Part shown: in pieces, positions 50,193 to 59,794 of the stretch
Numbering within the stretch: position 1 is the first letter of the stretch
Layout: each line of letters begins with the position of its first letter
NCBI RefSeq assembly: GCF_017877355.1
Contig: NZ_JAGIPR010000004.1
Location: forward strand, 372,001 to 436,000
Source: Chryseobacterium jejuense
GTDB taxonomy: Bacteria > Bacteroidota > Bacteroidia > Flavobacteriales > Weeksellaceae
Reading direction: 5' to 3'
Length of the DNA stretch: 64,000 bases
The notes under the pieces: model-generated
Database searches by the model: none
Seen by the model: only the letters and a program-made list of their open reading frames with translations
What the model was told of the DNA's origin: nothing
Program-made: the position numbers and the translations under genes

Positions 50193-52019
50193 CTATTTTT
50201 CAATACCATAAGCTGCCATGATTTTGTTGAAAATTTCTGTATTTTCAAACAATCCTGTAAATTCTTTGGAATTAGGACCGTAGGCAAAAACACTTGATGG
50301 AATAGAAGTGTGATCGTTGGTACTGAAATTTCCGAATATCCAACCGTCTTTCAGACTTCCATCCAAAAGCGTTAAACCACCTGTTTCATGATCTCCCACA
50401 ACTACCACGAGTGTTTCTTTATTTTCATCTGCAAATTTCATAGCTTTCCCTACCACATGATCGAAGTCCAATAGCTCGGTAACCAATTGTTCTATATTGT
50501 TACTGTGTCCGCCACCATCGGTTTGTGAGGCTTCCACCATCATAAAAAATCCTTTTTTATTGTTCTTCAGATCATTTAAGGTTACATCAAAAGCATCTGC
50601 CAGCCAGTTCCCTCTTCCATTAGTCATTCTTTGTGAAGCCAAAGGATCAATAATCAAAGTTCTGTTATTGATTTTCTCCGCTGATTTCAGGCTTTGATAA
50701 ATATCTACTTTAGCCTCTTTTAATTTTTGTTCAGTTTCTTGAGTCAATCCACTGGTTGGTCCTCCGATGAGAATTTTAGCTTTAGAAGCAGCAAAATCTT
50801 TCAGAATAGGTTCAGAGCTATTCCTGTTATCAGAATGTGCGTAAAAATCTGCCGGAGTGGCATCTGTTACATCACCAGTAGAGATCAGTCCTGAAACCAA
50901 CCCTTTGGCAGCAATAATATCCGGAATCTGTGCAATAGCTTTACCAGTACCATCTACCCCTACAAATGTATTTTTAGTCTTCACCCCTGTCGCAAATGCT
51001 GTAGATCCCGGTGCTGAATCGGTAACATAGGCATTGGATGAATTGGTTTTGGATAATCCTGTAGATTTCATATTGAAAACATTCAGTTTTCCTTTATTGG
51101 CTGTAAAGGCCGCATAATATTGTGGTAAGGAAGTTCCATCCGGAATCAAAAGGATTACATTTTTTACTTTTTTGCTGATACCATCCGTTTTATAGGTTGG
51201 CGTGTAGGTAGCATATTCTTTAGTGTTTTTATAGAAATTCTTTGGAATGGTATTCATGAATTTTTTAAGATCCGGAATATGATCGGTATTGATATAATCC
51301 ACACCCACATCCATCAGGTTCACCCACGCATTAGGAAAATCAGGAGCGCCATAAAAACGCATTGGTTTTTGTTGGGCATGTGCTTTATCTACAGCTTTTT
51401 TGATTTTCTCCGTTTCTTCATCTCTTGGAATTCCTTTTCCATTCCATTTTACAAGTTCCGGTAAATCTGCGCTGAACATTCCGATTCTTTTTAACTGATC
51501 GGCAGAATAGTCTTTAGTCAGATCACCATCAAAATAAAGATAATTGGGATAGTTTTTAAAATCTCCTGGTTGAGGTCTCCCACCTGTAATTACAATTTTC
51601 ACCCCCGAATTACCCGTAATTTCAGGATATTTTTTCAATATATTGACTAATGCAGCCAGAGTGGTCTTATAATCCTGCTTAATATCAATCAATAGTTGGA
51701 GCTTTTTGCTTGTATCTTTATAAATATTCCCTTTGTTCAGTTTTATCTGTTTTGAAATATTATCCAGATAAAGATTTTCCAGTGTTCTGTCTGCAGAAAG
51801 TTCCTTTTCTGTATGGGCTACCCAAAGCTTTCCTTTCACCAGAAAAACATCTGCTTCAATGGATCCAAAGTTGGCATAATATGCCTGCCAAAAAGGGATC
51901 TCCTGCATATAATCATTGTGAGAGTGAGCATTCCCTACATTATAATTCAAATAATTCTGTGCTTGATTTTCAGAAAAAACAGCAAGGGCCAGCAAACCCA
52001 ATATTTTTGATAATTTCAT
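50193..52019 (-). CDS. Two-domain enzyme: GDPD-like phosphodiesterase + alkaline phosphatase
   Basis: The 608-residue protein has a signal peptide (about 1-20, ending NQAQN). The first 270 residues resemble a glycerophosphodiester phosphodiesterase-like barrel: NAHSHNDYMQEIPF (H32/H34), FGSIEADVFLVKGKLWVAHT (E55, D57, H69) and LLIDIK. The remainder is alkaline phosphatase: VILLIPDGTSLPQYYA near 286, the nucleophile region VTDSAPGSTAFATG near 333, and VVVVGDHETGGLTLLDG near 541. Such a fusion could release phosphate from glycerophosphodiesters in two steps within one protein. It lies downstream of a SusC/SusD pair on the same strand, and convergent to a PI-PLC gene. Confidence 0.9.
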   Translation of the reverse strand: MKLSKILGLLALAVFSENQAQNYLNYNVGNAHSHNDYMQEIPFWQAYYANFGSIEADVFLVKGKLWVAHTEKELSADRTLENLYLDNISKQIKLNKGNIYKDTSKKLQLLIDIKQDYKTTLAALVNILKKYPEITGNSGVKIVITGGRPQPGDFKNYPNYLYFDGDLTKDYSADQLKRIGMFSADLPELVKWNGKGIPRDEETEKIKKAVDKAHAQQKPMRFYGAPDFPNAWVNLMDVGVDYINTDHIPDLKKFMNTIPKNFYKNTKEYATYTPTYKTDGISKKVKNVILLIPDGTSLPQYYAAFTANKGKLNVFNMKSTGLSKTNSSNAYVTDSAPGSTAFATGVKTKNTFVGVDGTGKAIAQIPDIIAAKGLVSGLISTGDVTDATPADFYAHSDNRNSSEPILKDFAASKAKILIGGPTSGLTQETEQKLKEAKVDIYQSLKSAEKINNRTLIIDPLASQRMTNGRGNWLADAFDVTLNDLKNNKKGFFMMVEASQTDGGGHSNNIEQLVTELLDFDHVVGKAMKFADENKETLVVVVGDHETGGLTLLDGSLKDGWIFGNFSTNDHTSIPSSVFAYGPNSKEFTGLFENTEIFNKIMAAYGIEK

Positions 52020-52100
52020 TCGTCAATTTTTATAGTTTTTATTAGGATGAATAGAATAGCTCACATAGCCGTAAACATCAATATTCCATACTCCCTTTTA

Positions 52101-52140
52101 AAAAGACTATATCATCACAGAGTTCCTGCAATGATATAGT
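52101..52140 (-). terminator. Hairpin terminator between the SusD gene and the phosphatase gene
   Basis: ACTATATCAT / ATGATATAGT (52106-52115 and 52131-52140) is followed on the minus strand by CTTTTT. It should reduce readthrough from the SusC-SusD genes into the phosphatase gene. Confidence 0.7.
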
Positions 52141-52163
52141 AGATAATATATAAGGTTACAATT

Positions 52164-53672
52164 TTACCAACCTTCGTTTTGTTTAATCACACCGTGGCTG
52201 TTCACAATCTCAGCCTGCGGAACCGCCCAAACATTATGAACAGCCGGATTGAAGTTTCTTGGTGCCCAAACTTCTTTTCCATCCATTCCGTGAAGTGCTT
52301 TGGCATATGTTGCCTGTGCGTCTCCCCAACGTACAAGATCCCTGTGTCTGTCTGCCCACTCGCCGGCAAGTTCACAACGCCTTTCATGTTTCAGATCTGC
52401 CAATGTACAACCCGTTTTAGGAGCTAAACCTGCGCGTTTCCTGATCATATTGATCTCCGTATCTGCTGATTTACCCTGCATAATTAAAGCTTCAGCCTTA
52501 ATAAGGATTACCTCAGCATAACGCATAATGGGAACGGCAAGATCTGTACAAGGATAATCTCCATTTCCATTAACATGTCCAGATTTCAATGGATATTTGA
52601 AAGGATCCATATATTTATTAAACTGAGCTTTTGTAGCTGAATTCGATGTACTATACGTTCTTACCTGTCCATTAAAGGTAAACTGATCTCCCTCTTTAAG
52701 AATAGTTACATTTCTCCTAAGATCTCCGGCTTCAAACTCATCATACAATTCTTTTGTGGGCTGAAAATATCCCCAGCCGTTATAATCTCCCCAACCTTTA
52801 TTTTCAAGCATTACCCCAGGAAGAATACTTCCAACTCCCGTAAATTTAGGAGTACTGGTAACAGACCAGATATATTCTGTACTGAAGTTATTTTCAGCCT
52901 TGAAAACATCTGCATAATTACCCAGAAGATTTCTGTTTCCTTTTGTCATCACCTCATTTGCCCAGTATTCTGCGTTATTCCAATCTTTCATAAACAGATA
53001 TACTTTAGCAAGCAATGCCCATGCAGCTGCTTTATGTGGCCTTCCATAATCTTTTGCTGGAAGTTCTGCCTGGCTTGGCAATAATTCTGCTGCTTTTTTC
53101 AGATCAGCCACGATATAGTCGTAATTCATCTTCACATTTGCCGCTCTTGGGATTGGATTAGGATCCGGCTCTTTAGTACGGTCTATAATAGGAATTCCAG
53201 CTTTTTCATTACCATAGTTAGAGGCTAACTCAAAATACATTCTACCGCTCATGAATAAAGCTTCTCCCAGATATTGGTTTTTAATTGCCACGGAAGTCTG
53301 GATATTATCAATATTACGGATGACACGGTTAGCTACCCCAATTACATTGTATCTTTTATTCCACTGGGTTTCAAGATCACCTGCTGCGATATAGTTACTG
53401 CTGAAGTTTTTAGCATTGTCTGCTTCACCTCTTATTCTTCCGGTAACCATATCATCACTTGCATTGATGAACCAGAAAAGCCCTCTTCCGTAAAACTCAC
53501 TATCAAACAAAGGTTTGTACATGGCATTAGCACCAGTAATCAGATCATTTTCTGTTTTCCAGAAACTGGCTTCTGTAGGCGTTCCTTCCGGCTGAACATC
53601 CAATTCTCCTGTACATGACAGAAGTATGGCGGATATTCCTGATACTAAAAATATTTTATTGAAAAATTTCAT
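52164..53672 (-). CDS. SusD/RagB family outer membrane lipoprotein
   Basis: The 502-residue protein has a lipoprotein signal ending LLSC (Cys20). It continues with the SusD pattern LDVQPEGTPTEASFWKTEND, SGRMYFELASNYG, AAWALLAKVYLFMKDWNNAE and, near the end, MIRKRAGLAPK and LKHERRCELAGEWADRHRDL. SusD proteins cap the TonB-dependent SusC channel and capture substrate at the surface. It is 23 bp behind the SusC gene. The substrate is not shown by the sequence; the adjacent phosphatase suggests a phosphorylated or glycerophosphate compound, but that is inference. Confidence 0.93.
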   Translation of the reverse strand: MKFFNKIFLVSGISAILLSCTGELDVQPEGTPTEASFWKTENDLITGANAMYKPLFDSEFYGRGLFWFINASDDMVTGRIRGEADNAKNFSSNYIAAGDLETQWNKRYNVIGVANRVIRNIDNIQTSVAIKNQYLGEALFMSGRMYFELASNYGNEKAGIPIIDRTKEPDPNPIPRAANVKMNYDYIVADLKKAAELLPSQAELPAKDYGRPHKAAAWALLAKVYLFMKDWNNAEYWANEVMTKGNRNLLGNYADVFKAENNFSTEYIWSVTSTPKFTGVGSILPGVMLENKGWGDYNGWGYFQPTKELYDEFEAGDLRRNVTILKEGDQFTFNGQVRTYSTSNSATKAQFNKYMDPFKYPLKSGHVNGNGDYPCTDLAVPIMRYAEVILIKAEALIMQGKSADTEINMIRKRAGLAPKTGCTLADLKHERRCELAGEWADRHRDLVRWGDAQATYAKALHGMDGKEVWAPRNFNPAVHNVWAVPQAEIVNSHGVIKQNEGW

Positions 53673-53695
53673 TTTTTTACTTTTTTGATTTTAAA

Positions 53696-56584
53696 TTATA
53701 ATCCTACTTCCACTCCGAATATGAATGAACGGGCCTGAGGATATCTACCTGTATCTACACCATAAGAATTCATTCCTACTTCAGGATCGAAACCTGTATA
53801 TTTTGTTATGGTGAATAAGTTGTTAGTAGTGATGTAAATTCTCACTTTATTCACATCCAATTTTCTGTAAAGTTCCTGTGGTAATGAATATCCGATAGTA
53901 AGATTTTTAAGTCTTAGATAAGAACCATCTTCTACGTAGAAATCCGATACTTTGGAATAGTTACCACTTGGATCTCCCTGTGCCAGTCTTGGAATATTGG
54001 TATTGGTGTTTTGCGGCGTCCATGCATTAAGAATATCTCTTTCCATATTGTAGTTCTGCCCTGTTCCCCCGGGATTCAAAGAGATAAACTTTAACCCGTT
54101 GAAAATTTTATTTCCATATACTCCCTGGAAGAATACATTCAGGTCAAAGTTTTTCCATGTCATATTATAAGAGAATCCGTAAGAGAACTTAGGATATGGG
54201 CTTCCCAGATTTACAAAATCCTTGTTATTGAGAGTTCCTGTATTTCCTTCCTTTTTCAGGAATTTAATGTCTCCCGGTTTAGCATTGGGCTGAATCATCT
54301 GTCCGTTTGCATCTTTATAGTTTTTAATTTCTGCTTCAGACTGGAATATTCCGTCTGTTTTATAGCCATAAAAAGAATAAAGAGGGTCTCCAATTTTTAC
54401 GCGGGTAGGTTTCAACACTCCCCTCACTCCATTATCGTTGATAAATATCTCATCTACATCTGCCAACTGCTTCACCGTATTTTTTAGTTGACTAAAAGTT
54501 GCTCCAATGGAATAGGTGAAATCTCCGGACTTTTTGCTGTTATAATTAATTCCTAATTCATATCCTTTATCCTGAAATAATCCGGCATTTACATACTGGT
54601 CATTATAAGTAGATGTACTTGGCAAATTTACTTTGAAGATCTGATCTTTGGAATTCTTCACAAAGTAATCAAACTGTAAAGAAAGACTGTTTTGCAGGAA
54701 TGAAGCATCTACCCCAAAGTTGGTTTGCTCAGATTTTCCCCATTTCAGATCCGGATTGGGACGTGTAGTGGCATAATAAGCAATATTCTGAGAAGGATCC
54801 TGCCCGAAAATAATATTGTTATCTCTGGTCATTAGCGGATTTACCGCCTGTGGAGAAATACCTCCCAGATTCCCCAGGATACCATAACTTCCTCTTAGCT
54901 TTAAGCTTGAAAGCCATGAAATATCCTGCATAAAGTTTTCTTTAGAAACTACCCATGCACCTGAAAGGGCATAATAATTGGCAAAACGATTCTGCTTGGC
55001 TACCAAAGAAGATCCGTCTCTTCTTCCCAATACACTCACAATATATTTTCCGGCATAATCATAGTTTACTCTTGCAAGATAAGATACCAAAGCCTGTTTG
55101 TATTTATAACTGGAAACTTCCTTGTTGGTATCCGCTGCATTCTGCAGATGTTGGAAAACTTCAGCCTCACTTCTGAAATCATAAGACTTTGCCAGGAATC
55201 CTTCCTCAATCGTTTTCTGGAAAGTAAAACCACCAAGGAAATCAAAATTATGTTTACCCGCAGCAATTTTATATGTTAGGAGCTGTTCTGCCAAAGCAGT
55301 AGACGAATTGTTGGATTGATATTCCAGATTATTGGAATCAAAGATCTTTCCGATCTCAAGAACCCTGTATGTAAAGTTTTTTACATTTCCAAGTTTAAAG
55401 GTTTGCGAAAAGTTAGATCTGAATTTTAAATCTTTTGCTAAAGTAATCTCTGCATAAGGATTAATCAAAATCTCATGAGTAGGATTTCTCAAGCTTATTC
55501 TTTTAAGATAAGCAACCGGGTTAATCATATCTCCGTATCCGCCTGCCACATCAATCGGTAATCCTGAAAAAGCTCCTGAGGGAGTATAAACAGGTACATT
55601 TGGTGGATAATACATTGCCGCTACTAAAGCTCCTGTGTAACCACTCTTGGTATCTGCGGTATTTCCATCTGAGTAATTGTAGTACATATTTTCTCCGATG
55701 GTTAACCAATCTTTTACTTTATGTTCAGAATTAACTCTGAAGTTATATCTTTTTGCCTGGGTATTTAAAAGAATACCTTCAAGGTTTCTATGATTCATCC
55801 CTACAAAGTATCGGGACTTTTCATTTCCGCCACTAAGGTTCATATTATATTCCTGAATGGTTCCTGTTCTGAAGATTTCCTTCATCCAATCTGTTTGGGT
55901 AATTCTTCCTTCCGGATATAAAGCAGGGTTGAAAGCTTTCGGTAAATTGCTAAGTTTGTCTGCATTGCTAAATGCCTGATACATTACATCCTGAAATTCG
56001 GCAGCATTTAAAGATTCTTTCAATCTCCATGCCTGATTAATTCCGTATTTTACATCAAAATCTACCGTAAGATTCCCCTTTTTTCCTCTTTTAGTGGTAA
56101 TAAGAATAACCCCTCCTGAAGATCTTGCACCATAAATGGCTGCAGAAGCATCTTTAAGAACAGAGATATCCTGAATATCATTCGGGTTAATGGATGGTGT
56201 TCCGTTAAAAACCACTCCATCTACTACATAAAGAGGAGTTTCTCCGTTAATCCCTCCTAAACCACGGATATTCACTTTTGGGGAACCATTAGGATCTCCG
56301 CCTTCGTTCACCACCGTTACTCCAGGAGCTTTTCCTTGAAGAACTTCTCCTACTCCGGATAAAGACCTGGAAGTAAGTTTATCCAGTGAAGCCTCCGCAA
56401 CAGCACCGGAAACCTTGCTTTTTTTCTGCGTTCCGTATCCTACAACAACAATCTCGTCAATGGATTTTTCTTTTAAGCTGTCTTTTTTTTGAGAGAGGAA
56501 CATCGGTGAAGCTGAAATTGCACCAATAAGTAATACCCTACCCGTTAAGTATGCTACTGAGACAGGGATTTTAAATACATTCAT
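53696..56584 (-). CDS. SusC/RagA family TonB-linked outer membrane protein
   Basis: I place the start at ATG 56584 (962 residues): a -7 element lies at 56606-56613, so the longer frame beginning at 56632 would start upstream of its own promoter. After a signal peptide (about 1-31, ending PMFLSQ) comes a TonB box/plug (DEIVVVGYGTQKKSKVSGAV, GEVLQGKAPGVTVVNEGGDP, PLYVVDGVVFNG, VLKDASAAIYGARSSGGVIL). A beta barrel of about 700 residues follows, with the SusC-typical end. The usual N-terminal CarboxypepD_reg-like domain is missing. It forms the channel of the SusC/SusD pair with the next gene. Confidence 0.95.
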   Translation of the reverse strand: MNVFKIPVSVAYLTGRVLLIGAISASPMFLSQKKDSLKEKSIDEIVVVGYGTQKKSKVSGAVAEASLDKLTSRSLSGVGEVLQGKAPGVTVVNEGGDPNGSPKVNIRGLGGINGETPLYVVDGVVFNGTPSINPNDIQDISVLKDASAAIYGARSSGGVILITTKRGKKGNLTVDFDVKYGINQAWRLKESLNAAEFQDVMYQAFSNADKLSNLPKAFNPALYPEGRITQTDWMKEIFRTGTIQEYNMNLSGGNEKSRYFVGMNHRNLEGILLNTQAKRYNFRVNSEHKVKDWLTIGENMYYNYSDGNTADTKSGYTGALVAAMYYPPNVPVYTPSGAFSGLPIDVAGGYGDMINPVAYLKRISLRNPTHEILINPYAEITLAKDLKFRSNFSQTFKLGNVKNFTYRVLEIGKIFDSNNLEYQSNNSSTALAEQLLTYKIAAGKHNFDFLGGFTFQKTIEEGFLAKSYDFRSEAEVFQHLQNAADTNKEVSSYKYKQALVSYLARVNYDYAGKYIVSVLGRRDGSSLVAKQNRFANYYALSGAWVVSKENFMQDISWLSSLKLRGSYGILGNLGGISPQAVNPLMTRDNNIIFGQDPSQNIAYYATTRPNPDLKWGKSEQTNFGVDASFLQNSLSLQFDYFVKNSKDQIFKVNLPSTSTYNDQYVNAGLFQDKGYELGINYNSKKSGDFTYSIGATFSQLKNTVKQLADVDEIFINDNGVRGVLKPTRVKIGDPLYSFYGYKTDGIFQSEAEIKNYKDANGQMIQPNAKPGDIKFLKKEGNTGTLNNKDFVNLGSPYPKFSYGFSYNMTWKNFDLNVFFQGVYGNKIFNGLKFISLNPGGTGQNYNMERDILNAWTPQNTNTNIPRLAQGDPSGNYSKVSDFYVEDGSYLRLKNLTIGYSLPQELYRKLDVNKVRIYITTNNLFTITKYTGFDPEVGMNSYGVDTGRYPQARSFIFGVEVGL

Positions 56585-56605
56585 GACATCCTTTTTAATT
56601 AGACG

Positions 56606-56613
56606 CAAAATTA
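56606..56613 (-). promoter_or_regulatory. -7 promoter element of the SusC-SusD genes
   Basis: The minus strand reads TAATTTTG, a -7 match 21 bp before the ATG at 56584. It decides the choice of start codon for the SusC gene. Confidence 0.65.
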
Positions 56614-56995
56614 GAACAGCCCTGCCTGCCATTACATTAAGATTTTCTTATGTTTTTATTAAGAAATTTTAGTTTTTCACCAATACTGGATTCGTTACCC
56701 TGAAATTATTCCTCTTATTTTCAATACTATAAATGAATAAAATAATTATTCTATTGATATTCTATTCAGAACTGATATTAACTTTATTTTAAGTTTATAA
56801 CCCAACTGAGACAATAGACTATAATGAAACAACAGATTTACATCTTTCCCAATGAAGTATTCCAGACTAATAAATAACATACTTCCCTTTTCTTTTTTTA
56901 CATTTGCTGAAAATAGATTTTCCCTGCTCACAGATAATCAAAAACAGATTATTAACAGATAGGAAAAATAAAACTCATAAAATAGTACGAATTAA
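56614..56995. other. Gene-free divergent region between the SusC and SDR genes
   Basis: AT-rich DNA of about 380 bp. I see no reading frame, RNA gene or repeat, and no clear TAnnTTTG for the SDR gene on the plus strand. Regulatory sites for the SusC promoter probably lie here. Confidence 0.5.
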
Positions 56996-57790
56996 ATGAC
57001 CATTATCATTACAGGAACTTCATCAGGAATTGGATTTGCTTTGGCCGAATACTTCGGTAAAAAAGGACACAAAGTATACGGTTTAAGCCGAAAACATACA
57101 GAAAGCCAGTATTTCAGATCTATTCCGACAGATGTTACAGACAACAATGCAGTTCGAAATGCTATTGCTGAGGTACTGAAAACCGAAACCAGAATTGATG
57201 TTCTTATCAATAATGCAGGAATGGGAATGGTAGGTGCTGTAGAAGATTCTACCAAGGAAGATATCCTTAAACTTTTCAGTCTTAATCTGGCCGGCCCTGT
57301 TCAGATGATGAGCGCCATTCTTCCAACAATGAGAACACAGCAATTCGGAAAAATCATCAATGTATCCAGTATCGGAAGTGAAATGGGATTGCCATTCCGT
57401 GGATTTTACTCTGCTTCAAAATCTGCTCTGGATAAAGTAACGGAAGCAATGAGGTATGAAGTGTATCCTTGGAATATTGAGGTATGCTCTCTGCATTTGG
57501 GTGATATTAAAACCAACATTGCAGAAAACAGAGTGATTGCCCAGGTTTCTCAGCCTTATAAAAATGTATTCGATAAAGTGTATGCCTTGATGAATTCCCA
57601 TGTAGATGACGGAACTGAACCATTGGAGGTAGCAGAATACATTGAAAAACTTTTAGGAAAGAATAAATGGAAAGCTCATTATTATTTTGGTAAATTCGGG
57701 CAGAAAATCGGAGTACCTTTGAAATGGATTCTTCCTCAGGGAACTTACGAGAATTTAATGAAGAAATATAATAAACTGGATAAAAACTAG
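56996..57790 (+). CDS. Short-chain dehydrogenase/reductase
   Basis: The 264-residue protein is a classical SDR: TGTSSGIG at residues 6-13 binds NAD(P), NNAG at 72-75 stabilises the fold, and the catalytic triad is S125, Y138 and K142 (FYSASKSALDK). No membrane or signal sequence is present, so it is cytoplasmic. The substrate is unknown. The Omp85-like gene follows after 99 bp with what may be its own promoter. Confidence 0.9.
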   Translation: MTIIITGTSSGIGFALAEYFGKKGHKVYGLSRKHTESQYFRSIPTDVTDNNAVRNAIAEVLKTETRIDVLINNAGMGMVGAVEDSTKEDILKLFSLNLAGPVQMMSAILPTMRTQQFGKIINVSSIGSEMGLPFRGFYSASKSALDKVTEAMRYEVYPWNIEVCSLHLGDIKTNIAENRVIAQVSQPYKNVFDKVYALMNSHVDDGTEPLEVAEYIEKLLGKNKWKAHYYFGKFGQKIGVPLKWILPQGTYENLMKKYNKLDKN

Positions 57791-57889
57791 TTGATTGATA
57801 AAATGCATTGCCATTCTGAACGGAATGAAATGCAGTGAAGAATCTTTTATATTTTTCACAAGCCTTCAACTTATATTCGGAATCACCAA

Positions 57890-59494
57890 TTGAAGTTATT
57901 TTTAAAAATATTTTTTGTCCTGTTCTGCGTTTTTACACAAGCGCAGAAGAAACAGTATTGGCTTATTGATACAGAAACAAAGGCTAGGAAAAAAGTAAAA
58001 GATTCTGCCTCTGCTGTAAAATTTCTGGATTCTTTAGCCCAAAATAATTATTTTTTCACTCAGCTGAAAGACGTAAAAGTAAAAGGTGACAGTACAGAGA
58101 TTTTTTTTGACAAAGGAAAAAACCTTAATGAAACCTACGTAAATCTTTCTGATTCTATTGTTCAGAAGCTGAAGATCCAGAGGGATTTTTTCACGAAGAA
58201 TTTAGATTCTACCAAGAAAAGCATCAATAAAAGTTATATTGATGATGGGTATTCTTTCAGCAGGATAAAGTCAAAATACAAAGGTCAGAAAAATGGTTAT
58301 CCTATTATTGAGCTTGATATCAATAAGAATGATAAAAGAACGATCAATGGATTTGTCGTAAAAGGGTACGAAAGAGTTCCTAAAAGATTCATCAAAAATC
58401 TTGAAAAAGAATTCAAGGGAAAGAATTATGATGAAAAAAACCTGCTGGCCATCAACAAAAATTTTCAAAGCCATCCTTTCGTGATGCTGGAACGGCAGCC
58501 ACAGACCTTATTCACCAAAGATTCTACCAATATTTATCTGTTTTTACAGAAGAAAAAGACCAATACCTTTGATGGGGTCATTGGGTTTGGAAATGATAAA
58601 ACGGATAAGTTCACCTTAAATGGTACCATGAATGTGAATTTCAGAAATATGTTCAATGGTTTCGAGACGGTTAATTTATACTGGCAGAGAAACCCCGATA
58701 AAGGACAGAACTTTGATCTCCAGGTAGACATTCCTTATCTTTTTAAATCCAATGTGGGGATGAATACAAAGGTCAACATCTACAGACAGGATTCTACGTT
58801 TGCCAATGTAAAATTCCTTCCTGCATTTTATTACCATATCAATAACCGTAACAAAATCGGGCTTCGTGCCACATTAGAAACCTCAACTGTTATAGACTCT
58901 TTATACGCTATCGGAAAAGACTATAACAAAAAAGGGATCGGGATTTGGTTTGAAATGACCGAGCCCACCGATATTGATCTTTTTCTTTACAAAACAAGAA
59001 TCAATGCCGGATACGATTATTTAACAACAACTTATACCAAAGGAAATATAAAAGCAGCCCAAAACCAGTTTTATTTCTCCGGAGAACATAATTATCATAT
59101 TTCAGGGAACCATTTCCTCAACATCAAAGCAGAAGGCGCCATGATGGATTCTAAAATTGAGTTTTCTGCCAACGAGCTTTACCGCTTCGGAGGCTGGAAT
59201 TCTATGCGGGGCTTTAATGAAAACTCTCTCGCCGCCGACTTTTATTATTACGGAAGTCTGGAATATCGGTATCTCATCGGCAATCAGGCTTTCTTTGACC
59301 TCTTTGGACAATATGGACAGCTCAATAACAAATCATTGAATGTAAAACCTAAGCTCTACAGTGTGGGACTCGGTTTTAATTTCTTCATTCCAATCGGGTT
59401 GATGAGTTTCCAGCTATCGAATGGTAATGAGTTTGGAAATCCATTCAAATTTAATGATATCAAGATTCATTGGGGAATTCTGAGTAGGTTTTAA
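57890..59494 (+). CDS. Omp85/ShlB-like outer membrane beta-barrel protein
   Basis: The start is TTG at 57890, giving MKLFLKIFFVLFCVFTQAQK, a good signal peptide; no ATG gives a better one. An N-terminal domain of about 130 residues is unknown. NGFVVKGYERVPKRFIKN (about 150-170) begins a POTRA-like domain. The rest is a beta barrel with the Omp85 hallmark SMRGFNENS near residue 442. The family inserts or transports proteins in the outer membrane (BamA, ShlB/FhaC types). The upstream TATATTCG (57872-57879) is a weak -7 element that would give an almost leaderless transcript. The role here is unknown. Confidence 0.82.
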   Translation: MKLFLKIFFVLFCVFTQAQKKQYWLIDTETKARKKVKDSASAVKFLDSLAQNNYFFTQLKDVKVKGDSTEIFFDKGKNLNETYVNLSDSIVQKLKIQRDFFTKNLDSTKKSINKSYIDDGYSFSRIKSKYKGQKNGYPIIELDINKNDKRTINGFVVKGYERVPKRFIKNLEKEFKGKNYDEKNLLAINKNFQSHPFVMLERQPQTLFTKDSTNIYLFLQKKKTNTFDGVIGFGNDKTDKFTLNGTMNVNFRNMFNGFETVNLYWQRNPDKGQNFDLQVDIPYLFKSNVGMNTKVNIYRQDSTFANVKFLPAFYYHINNRNKIGLRATLETSTVIDSLYAIGKDYNKKGIGIWFEMTEPTDIDLFLYKTRINAGYDYLTTTYTKGNIKAAQNQFYFSGEHNYHISGNHFLNIKAEGAMMDSKIEFSANELYRFGGWNSMRGFNENSLAADFYYYGSLEYRYLIGNQAFFDLFGQYGQLNNKSLNVKPKLYSVGLGFNFFIPIGLMSFQLSNGNEFGNPFKFNDIKIHWGILSRF

Positions 59495-59501
59495 AAAGAA
59501 A

Positions 59502-59638
59502 GGAAGCTGGATGCAGGAAGTTTGAAGTTGCTATAAGGTTACTATTTTTAATAATAGACTTATGATTAAAAGCTAATAGCATATGTTCCAGTTATTTTCT
59601 GAGTTCAAAAAACGCCCAACCTCTGGCATCCAGCTTCC
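59502..59638. repeat. Intergenic inverted-repeat element (GCTGGAAG family), copy 2
   Basis: GGAAGCTGGATGC (59502-59514) and its exact reverse complement GCATCCAGCTTCC (59626-59638) flank about 110 bp. The right arm is preceded by AACCTCTG, as in copy 1 near 5.7 kb. The rest of the 300-bp gap (59495-59794) is AT-rich and holds only the SusC -7 element. Confidence 0.65.
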
Positions 59639-59774
59639 AGCATAGTAATGAAACAAAAATCACTTTACAAAACCCTACTCCATTTTACTATTTTATTAAT
59701 TATTCCTGTTAAAATATACATAAATTGTGTTTTTATTTTAATATGAACTTAAAATTCACGTAATACTGACGGGC

Positions 59775-59782
59775 TAAATTTG
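59775..59782 (+). promoter_or_regulatory. -7 promoter element of the second SusC gene
   Basis: TAAATTTG is a full -7 match. It overlaps an in-frame TTG at 59780, which therefore cannot be the translation start; the ATG at 59795 lies 12 bp downstream and gives a very short leader. Confidence 0.68.
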
Positions 59783-59794
59783 CAATCAAAAAGA

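Noticed and set aside
56585..56632. Longer start of the first SusC protein
   Set aside because: The extra 16 residues are basic, lie before the signal peptide and would begin upstream of the -7 element at 56606-56613.
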